Assembly (NCBI RefSeq): GCF_000716435.1
Contig: NZ_JNWO01000006.1
Coordinates: forward strand, 248,001 to 312,000
From: Streptomyces xylophagus
GTDB taxonomy: Bacteria > Actinomycetota > Actinomycetes > Streptomycetales > Streptomycetaceae
DNA: 64,000 nucleotides
Direction of reading: 5' to 3'
Of the stretch, positions 58,738 through 64,000 are shown piece by piece. The notes beneath the pieces are model-generated. The model worked only from the letters and a program-made list of their open reading frames with translations, made no database searches and had not been told where the DNA came from. Every line of letters starts with the position of its first letter. Positions within the stretch are counted from its first letter, which is position 1. The position numbers and the translations under genes are program-made.

Positions 58738-59751
58738 TTGAGCACACTTCCCGGAGCCCGGGCCGTCCACCACATCGCCTACACGGTGCCCGACCTGGAG
58801 CAGGCGGTGACCTTCTTCATCGAGGTCATCGGCGCCGAACTCGCCTACCGGCTGGGCCCGGTGGAGGATTCCGAGGGTGACTGGATGACCCGCAAGCTCG
58901 GTGTCCACCCGCGCGCCTCGGCACACATCGCGATGCTGCGCCTCGGCCCGGTGACCAACCTGGAGCTCTTCGAGTACACGGCGCCCGACCAGGACCGCGC
59001 CCGCCCCCGCAACAGCGACTGGGGCGGACACCACTTCGCCCTCTACGTCGACGACGTGGACAAGGCGGCCGCTTATCTCCGGGCCGTTCCCGGAGTGACG
59101 ATTCTCGGTGAGCCGGAGACCATTGAGGACGGTCCCATCGCAGGCGACCGCTGGGTCTATTTCACCACTCCGTGGGGTCTGCACATGGAACTCATCAACA
59201 TGCCCGCGGGAATGCCGTTCGAGGAGACGACCAGCACCCGTCTCTACCTTCCCGAGGGGAACTGGGACGACCACCGCGCGGCTCCGCAGGCAGCCGCACC
59301 GCAAGCCGCCGGCCCGGTGGACGAGTCCGTCAACAGCAACCCCTTCAACCGCAAGGTGATCGAGGAGTTCCGGGCGAACGAGGGCCGGGTGGCCGACTTC
59401 GGCGACGTCCCCCTGCTGCTGCTCAGCACCACCGGCCGGCACAGCGGAGTGACCCGTACGACCCCGCTGGTGCATCTGGAACGGGCCGGCCGGCACATCG
59501 TCTTCGCGGCCAACGGCGGCGCCGACACGCATCCCGCCTGGTACCGCAACCTCGTCGCGGCCGGCACCGGCACCGTCGAACTGCCGGGCCGCCGCTTCAC
59601 CGTCCGGCCCGAGCCGGTACCCGCCGCCGAGCACGAGGAGCTGTGGCGGCTGCAGACCGAACAGGACGCGAACTTCGCCCAGTTCCGTGGCCGTACCGGC
59701 CGTGACATTCCGGTCGTCGAGCTGGTGCCGGTACAGGGCCCGGCCGACTGA
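58738..59751 (+). CDS. VOC epimerase (CetB/ValD-like) fused to F420-dependent reductase domain
   Basis: This 337-residue protein joins two domains. Residues 9-170 are a VOC-fold protein (VHHIAYTVPDLEQAV, LELFEYTAPDQ, WGGHHFALYVDD, PWGLHMELINMPAGMP) with metal ligands likely H11/H12, E79, H98/H99 and E151, matching 2-epi-5-epi-valiolone epimerases. Residues 199-337 are a Ddn-type deazaflavin (F420)-dependent reductase (LLLLSTTGRHSGVTRTTPL, GGADTHPAWYRNL). An Ala/Pro/Gln linker separates them. The start is a TTG after ACGGAG. It leads the plus-strand arm of the cluster. Confidence 0.88.
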   Translation: MSTLPGARAVHHIAYTVPDLEQAVTFFIEVIGAELAYRLGPVEDSEGDWMTRKLGVHPRASAHIAMLRLGPVTNLELFEYTAPDQDRARPRNSDWGGHHFALYVDDVDKAAAYLRAVPGVTILGEPETIEDGPIAGDRWVYFTTPWGLHMELINMPAGMPFEETTSTRLYLPEGNWDDHRAAPQAAAPQAAGPVDESVNSNPFNRKVIEEFRANEGRVADFGDVPLLLLSTTGRHSGVTRTTPLVHLERAGRHIVFAANGGADTHPAWYRNLVAAGTGTVELPGRRFTVRPEPVPAAEHEELWRLQTEQDANFAQFRGRTGRDIPVVELVPVQGPAD

Positions 59752-59806
59752 GCCCGGCCGACTGAGCCAGGCCGACCTAGCCGTACGAGAGACGAGAGGT
59801 GACACG

Positions 59807-61519
59807 GTGTCAGAAACCGTCGCCACGAAGGAGTTCCGGGCGGCCCGGGACTTCCTGCTGGCGCATCGCGAGGACTACGCCACGGCCTACGAGGGTTTCT
59901 CCTGGCCCCGGCCCGAGCACTTCAACTGGGCGCTCGACTGGTTCGACGTCATCGCGGAGGGCAACGCCCGCACCGCGCTGCACATCGTCGAGGAGGACGG
60001 CTCCGAGGTCCGGCTGTCCTTCGCGGACCTGTCCGCCCGCTCGAACCGGGTCGCCAACTGGCTGCGTACGCAGGGTGTCCGTGCCGGGGACCGCATCCTG
60101 GTGATGCTCGGCAACCAGGTCGAGCTGTGGGAGACGGCCCTCGCCGCGATGAAGCTGCGCGCCGTGGTCGTCCCGGCGACCGTGCTGCTCGGGCCCGCCG
60201 ATCTGCGGGACCGGGTGGAACGCGGACACGTGCGGCACGTGGTCGTGCGTGCCGAGGACACCGGCAAGTTCGACGCGGTGCCGGGGGACTGCACGCGCAT
60301 CGCGGTCGGCGGCGGCGGTGAGCGGCCGGGCTGGCGGACGTACGAGGACGCGTACGCGTACGCCGCTTCCGCTTCCGCCTCGGCCTTGGCCTCGGCCGAG
60401 TTCACACCGGACGGTCCGACGGCGGCCGACGATCCGCTGATGCTCTACTTCACGTCCGGGACGACCTCGCGCCCGAAGCTGGTCGAGCACACCCATGTGT
60501 CGTACCCGATCGGGCACTTGGCGACGATGTACTGGATCGGTCTGCGCCCCGGCGATGTGCATCTGAACATCTCGTCGCCGGGCTGGGCCAAGCACGCGTG
60601 GTCCAACCTCTTCGTCCCCTGGAACGCCGAGGCGACGGTCTTCATCCACAACTACACGCGCTTCGACGCGGGTCGGCTGATGTCTGCCATGGACCGGGCG
60701 GGTGTGACGACGTTCTGTGCTCCGCCGACGGTGTGGCGGATGCTGATCCAGGCCGAGTTGAGCCGGCTGCGGACCCCGCCGCGCGAGGTGGTGGCTGCGG
60801 GGGAGCCCTTGAACCCCGAGGTGATCGAGCGGGTCCGGCGGGCTTGGGGTGTCACGATCCGGGACGGTTTCGGACAGACGGAGACCGCGGTGCAGGTCTC
60901 CAACAGTCCCGGTCAGCCGTTGAAGACGGGTTCGATGGGGCGGCCGAGTCCGGGGTATCGGGTGGAGTTGCTCGACCCGGTATCGGGTGCGCCGGGCGTG
61001 GCCGAGGGGGAGATCGCGCTCGACCTGTCGGCTAGTCCGGTGGGTCTGATGACGGGTTACCACGGAGATCCGGACCGTACGGCGGAGGCGATGGCCGGCG
61101 GCTACTACCGCACCGGTGACATCGGCGCGCGAGACGAGGACGGCTACATCACCTACGTCGGCCGGTCCGACGACGTCTTCAAGGCCTCCGACTACAAGAT
61201 CTCCCCGTTCGAGCTGGAAAGCGCGCTGCTGGAGCACGAGGCGGTGGCCGAGGCGGGCGTCGTACCCGCGCCGGACGAGTTGCGCCTCGCCGTACCGAAG
61301 GCGTACGTCGTACTCGCGGAGGGCTGGGAGCCGGGACCCGACACGGCGAAGGTGCTGTTCGAGCACTCGCGCCAGGTCCTCGCCCCGTACAAGCGCATCC
61401 GCCGCCTGGAGTTCGCGGACCTGCCCAAGACGATCTCCGGCAAGATCCGCCGGATCGAACTGCGCGAGGCGACGGCCGCGGGCTCGGCCGCCGAGTACCG
61501 CGAGGAGGACTTCCGCTGA
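59807..61519 (+). CDS. AMP-dependent acyl-CoA synthetase
   Basis: This 570-residue ANL enzyme has adenylation motifs YFTSGTTSRPKLVEHTH, GEPLNPEV, DGFGQTET, YYRTGDIGARDEDGYI, GRSDDVFKASDYKISPFE and the catalytic Lys motif PKTISGKIRR, resembling medium-chain acyl-CoA (ACSM) or benzoate-CoA ligases. It activates a carboxylic acid as acyl-AMP and then acyl-CoA. GTG 59807 follows GAGAGG, 55 bp after the epimerase-reductase. A low-complexity Ala/Ser patch (ASASASALASAE) interrupts the N-domain. It may supply an acyl group for the cyclitol. Confidence 0.92.
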   Translation: MSETVATKEFRAARDFLLAHREDYATAYEGFSWPRPEHFNWALDWFDVIAEGNARTALHIVEEDGSEVRLSFADLSARSNRVANWLRTQGVRAGDRILVMLGNQVELWETALAAMKLRAVVVPATVLLGPADLRDRVERGHVRHVVVRAEDTGKFDAVPGDCTRIAVGGGGERPGWRTYEDAYAYAASASASALASAEFTPDGPTAADDPLMLYFTSGTTSRPKLVEHTHVSYPIGHLATMYWIGLRPGDVHLNISSPGWAKHAWSNLFVPWNAEATVFIHNYTRFDAGRLMSAMDRAGVTTFCAPPTVWRMLIQAELSRLRTPPREVVAAGEPLNPEVIERVRRAWGVTIRDGFGQTETAVQVSNSPGQPLKTGSMGRPSPGYRVELLDPVSGAPGVAEGEIALDLSASPVGLMTGYHGDPDRTAEAMAGGYYRTGDIGARDEDGYITYVGRSDDVFKASDYKISPFELESALLEHEAVAEAGVVPAPDELRLAVPKAYVVLAEGWEPGPDTAKVLFEHSRQVLAPYKRIRRLEFADLPKTISGKIRRIELREATAAGSAAEYREEDFR

Positions 61520-61978
61520 ACTCGACGCGCCGGTGCGGCCGTCACCCCGCCGGGGGTGGCGGCCGCACCGGCGCATCTGCCCGAGAGGCACCCGTCCGCG
61601 GTCGTCGGCCGGGCTCGGCGCAACGCCTGCATCAGGGGGAGTGTTGCAGTGCGGACGTCGCGTCGGGCGGCAGGAGTGTGGTGTCTCTGTGGTGGGTGCC
61701 GCACCGGCTTGCCCGGGGGGTGTCACTCCTCCGGGGTTGTCGGTGGGGTCGGGGGCAGGGCCCGTATCAGGGGAGTGTTGTCGCGCAGGTGGTTGCGTCG
61801 GGCGGCGACAGTGTGGTGTCTCCGTGGCGGGTGTCGCGCCGACGTACCTGCCCGGGAGTGTCACCCGTCCGCGGTTGTCGGCCGGGTCACACCGGGGGAG
61901 TGTCGCCGTGCGGCTGTCCGCGTCGGGCCGGCGGCATGGTGAGTCGGTGTGGGCGTCGAGCCGGTCGACCCGGGTGTG
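61520..61978. other. 459-bp intergenic region with terminator and long tandem repeats
   Basis: Between convergent acyl-CoA synthetase and MFS genes. It holds a strong hairpin (61527-61574) and three to four imperfect 118-139-bp repeats (about 61580-61981). No gene is supported; the open frames are repeat-driven. Confidence 0.75.
61527..61574. terminator. Strong hairpin terminator
   Basis: Two 22-base arms (61527-61548 and 61553-61574) pair with a single G-U wobble around a GCCG loop, starting 8 bases after the synthetase stop. This is the longest near-perfect stem in the window. Confidence 0.88.
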
Positions 61979-61981
61979 TCA
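61580..61981. repeat. Long tandem repeat containing copies of the MFS 3' end
   Basis: A block beginning CCCG(G/A)G followed by TGTCAC, then (T/C)CCTCC or CCGTCC and GGTTGTCGG recurs at about 61580, 61712 and 61851, and matches the real MFS gene end at 61969 (GTGTCACACCTCCTTGGTC, stop TCA 61979-61981). Spacing is 132, 139 and 118 bp. Intervening sequence (GTGTGGTGTCTC(T/C)GTGG) is also repeated. Confidence 0.75.
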
Positions 61982-63202
61982 CACCTCCTTGGTCGTCGCC
62001 CGGGCCCGCCGCAGTACCCACACCAGCGGCAGCGTCACCGCACAGATGCCCGCCCCGGCCAGTGGCAGAGCAGTGAGGCCGTACCGCGTGCTGAACCAAC
62101 CTGCCAGGGCGGAGCCGGCGGCGATGCCCGCGTTGCCTGCGGAGGCGCCGAGTGTGGCGGCCAAGTCGCCGCCGGGGCCTGCCAGTTCGATGGTGCGCAG
62201 TTGCAGGGCGGGGGCCAGGCCGAAGCCGAACAGGCCGAACACGGCCAGGGTCGCGGCTGCTGTCAGGGGGTGGTGGCCCGCCGGGAACAGCAGGGCCAGG
62301 GTCAGGGTCAGTACCACGCCGGCCACCATCAGCGTCCGGCCGGTGTCCCGGTCGGCGAAGCGGCCGCCCAGGAGCGTGCCCACGCTGCCGGCGGCGCCGA
62401 ACACCAGGAGGAAGGCGCCGACTTGGCCGCCGGACACCCCGGTGACGCGCTGGAGGTAGGTTCCGAGGAGGGTGAACACAGTGAACTGGCCGCAGAACAG
62501 CAGGATCGCGACGGCGAGCGCCAGCAGCGGGGGCCGCCGCAGCACGTACCGGGTCTGCGCGCGCAGCGCACCGTGTCCGCTGTTCGCCACCGGCGGGACC
62601 ACCGCGAGCGTCAGTCCGAGCGCGGCGCAGGCCAGCACGGCGATGCCCGCGAACACCGACTGCCACGGGAGGACATGGCCGGCGTAGGTGGCCAGCGGCA
62701 CGCCCAGCAGGTTGGCCGCCGCGATGCCGCCGAAGACCACGGCCACCGCACGCCCCTGGCGCTCGGGCCCGGCCAGGCTCGCGGCGGCGGCCGAGGCGAC
62801 GCCGACGAACAGCCCGTGCACGGCTCCGGAGACCGCCCGCACCACGAGGAGCACGGCGAAGCCGCCGGACACCGCGGCGAGCCCGTTCGCCGCGGCGTAC
62901 AGGGCCAGCGCGCCGCACAGCAGGGTGCGGCGCGGGAGCCGGATCGTGAGCACGGTCAGCGCCGGGCCGCCGAAGCAGACGCCCAGCGCGTAGGCCGTCA
63001 CCAGCAGGCCGACGGTGCTCACGGAGACCTGCAGCCCGGTGGCGATCCGGTCCAGCACGCCGACCACGACGAACTCGGAGGTGCCCACCACGAAGGAGCT
63101 GAGCCCCAGCACGGCCAGCGCACGCGAGGCCGAACGGCCCTCCGGCGGCCGGGACTTGACGAGTGGGAGCTGGGGCGGGCGGGTCGCTGCGGCCCGAGGC
63201 AT
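61979..63202 (-). CDS. MFS efflux transporter (DHA1-like)
   Basis: This 407-residue protein has twelve predicted helices and drug/H+ antiporter features (SSFVVGTSEFVVVGVL, LVTAYALGVCFGGPALT, RAVSGAVHGLFVGV). The type exports sugars, arabinose-like compounds or antibiotics. Its place inside the cyclitol cluster suggests self-resistance or product export. ATG 63202 with GGAGTCC upstream; it lies 323 bp after the SDR, across the 82-bp repeats. Confidence 0.9.
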   Translation of the reverse strand: MPRAAATRPPQLPLVKSRPPEGRSASRALAVLGLSSFVVGTSEFVVVGVLDRIATGLQVSVSTVGLLVTAYALGVCFGGPALTVLTIRLPRRTLLCGALALYAAANGLAAVSGGFAVLLVVRAVSGAVHGLFVGVASAAAASLAGPERQGRAVAVVFGGIAAANLLGVPLATYAGHVLPWQSVFAGIAVLACAALGLTLAVVPPVANSGHGALRAQTRYVLRRPPLLALAVAILLFCGQFTVFTLLGTYLQRVTGVSGGQVGAFLLVFGAAGSVGTLLGGRFADRDTGRTLMVAGVVLTLTLALLFPAGHHPLTAAATLAVFGLFGFGLAPALQLRTIELAGPGGDLAATLGASAGNAGIAAGSALAGWFSTRYGLTALPLAGAGICAVTLPLVWVLRRARATTKEV

Positions 63203-63525
63203 GGCGGACTCCTTCGCGCTGGTACGGCAACGGGTGTGCCGTCAGGACATCAGCGCGGGAGCCCGCTGTCGCCGCCGACTGACCCAAGTAGCGCCGGGAT
63301 TGCGGGAGTTGGGGTGAGTGCGGCGGCGACAGCAGGGTCGGGCGGTAGCGGCGCCGCCGAATGGCCCAAGCAGTCCCACGCCGAATGGCCCAAGTAGCGC
63401 CAGCATCAAGGGAGTTGGGGTCTGTTCGACGGCGACACCGGGGTCAGGCCGCAGTGGCACCGCCAACTGCCCCAAGTAGCGCCAGCATCAAGGGAGTCGA
63501 GGTGTGGTCGGCGGCAACAGCCCGG
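63203..63525. other. 323-bp intergenic region dominated by 82-bp repeats
   Basis: Between the SDR stop and the MFS start (both minus strand). The first 70 bp upstream of MFS hold the promoter or leader; the rest is the repeat array described separately. No gene is supported. Confidence 0.7.
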
Positions 63526-63530
63526 TCAGG
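63271..63530. repeat. 82-bp tandem repeats copying the SDR 3' end
   Basis: The word CCCAAGTAGCGCC recurs at 63283, 63389 and 63471, with a diverged truncated copy at 63365; spacings are 82, 24 and 82. Each full unit ends in GGGTCAGG- or GGTCGGG-like sequence that aligns with the real SDR stop region (CGGTCAGGCAGCC at about 63523), so units look like duplicated 3' ends of the SDR gene. Confidence 0.8.
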
Positions 63531-64000
63531 CAGCCGTCGCGCCCCCATCGACCGGTACCGCCGCGCCCGTGACGAACGAGGACCGGTCGCTGCACAGCCA
63601 GGCCGCGGCCTGGGCCACCTCGACGGGGGCCGCCATCCGCTTCTGGATGGCCTCCGCCGCGAAGCGTTCTTCCAACTCCGGTGCCTGGCCCAGTACTTCT
63701 TCCATCATCTCGGTGCGGGTGCTGCCCACGACGAGGGCGTTGACCCGGATGCCGCGCTCCCCGTACTCGGCCGCGGCGGCCCGGGTCAGTCCGATCACCG
63801 CGTGCTTGGCGGCCACGTACGCGGCGGACGCCCCGGTGGCCCGCAGCCCGGCGACACTGGAGGTGTTGACGATCGCTCCGCCGCCCTGCTTCAGCATGGG
63901 CGGGATCTGGTGGCGCAGGCAGTTCCAGACCCCGCGGACGTTGACGTCCAGGGTGCGTTCGTAGACCTCGGGGTCCGTCTCGTGCAGCGGGACGCCGGCG
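63526..64000 (-). CDS. SDR-family dehydrogenase, C-terminal part
   Basis: The start lies to the right of the window; 158 codons are visible. The frame shows the SDR catalytic site NTSSVAGLRATGASAAYVAAK (S and YxxxK, read in part), VNVRGVWNCLRHQ upstream and a typical end SFVTGAAVPVDGG. It is a classical NAD(P)-dependent dehydrogenase, probably another redox step of the cyclitol cluster. Stop TGA at 63526-63528. Confidence 0.9.
   Translation of the reverse strand, partial: AGVPLHETDPEVYERTLDVNVRGVWNCLRHQIPPMLKQGGGAIVNTSSVAGLRATGASAAYVAAKHAVIGLTRAAAAEYGERGIRVNALVVGSTRTEMMEEVLGQAPELEERFAAEAIQKRMAAPVEVAQAAAWLCSDRSSFVTGAAVPVDGGATAA

Noticed and set aside
63242..63475. Minus-strand frame with LMLALLGPFGVG repeats
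   Set aside because: Created by the 82-bp tandem repeat; no supporting start context.
1..64000. tRNA, rRNA, riboswitch or prophage genes
   Set aside because: No cloverleaf, rRNA-like stretch, known riboswitch core, integrase or phage structural gene was recognised on either strand; a covariance-model search would be needed to exclude small RNAs.

Overview
The window is a high-GC actinobacterial chromosome segment, almost certainly Streptomyces. The support is dense coding with G/C at third codon positions, many GTG starts, ATGA/GTGA gene overlaps, typical Streptomyces families (PknG/GlnH/GlnX, ROK-ABC sugar loci, ECF factors with SnoaL tails, MarR/TetR pairs), and only one in-frame TTA codon found by eye. 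No rRNA, tRNA or CRISPR array was seen.

Layout. (1) 1-2.85 kb (+): end of a NitT/TauT-type ABC importer (binding protein, ATPase, two permeases), closed by a hairpin that overlaps a transposase-like scrap. (2) 2.9-14.2 kb (-): a phosphosignalling operon reading GlnX-like membrane sensor, GlnH-like binding protein, coiled-coil protein with a TTA codon, PknG-like kinase, PP2C phosphatase, vWA protein and FHA protein. It joins the mycobacterial glnX-glnH-pknG order to a TerY-type vWA/kinase/phosphatase triad. (3) 14.4-21.1 kb (-): a ROK-regulated carbohydrate operon (regulator, binding protein, two permeases, GH4 glycosidase, BadF-type sugar kinase). (4) 21.3-43.6 kb: housekeeping and accessory genes: secreted protein, DinB, MscS, HNH, PadR with an ABC exporter, malQ, TetR/FAD monooxygenase, MarR/EamA exporter, zinc-finger ECF sigma factor with an atypical SDR, aminopeptidase N, a MITE-like hairpin, a probably inactive IS701-like transposase and a TetR regulator.

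(5) 43.7 kb to the right edge: a probable C7-cyclitol biosynthetic cluster. On the minus strand, reading right to left: a flavin oxidase, an aldo/keto reductase, a 2-epi-5-epi-valiolone synthase, a cyclitol kinase fused to a zinc alcohol dehydrogenase, a TIM-barrel epimerase, a HAD phosphatase, a beta-lactamase-fold hydrolase, 2-oxoacid dehydrogenase E1alpha, E1beta and E2, and a sugar-porter MFS. Divergent on the plus strand are a CetB-like VOC epimerase fused to an F420-dependent reductase domain, and an acyl-CoA ligase. Beyond them on the minus strand lie an exporter and an SDR cut by the window edge. The proposed route is sedoheptulose 7-phosphate to 2-epi-5-epi-valiolone, then phosphorylation, epimerisation, redox steps, dephosphorylation, and possibly acylation and export. 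The product is unknown; a gabosine/valienol-like compound, possibly an ester, is the best guess.

The cluster's intergenic spaces and the kinase-dehydrogenase linker are filled with several unrelated G-rich tandem repeat families. At least two of these look like repeated copies of a gene's 3' end. The two strongest leads are the cyclitol cluster with its fused enzymes and the combined PknG/TerY-type signalling operon.
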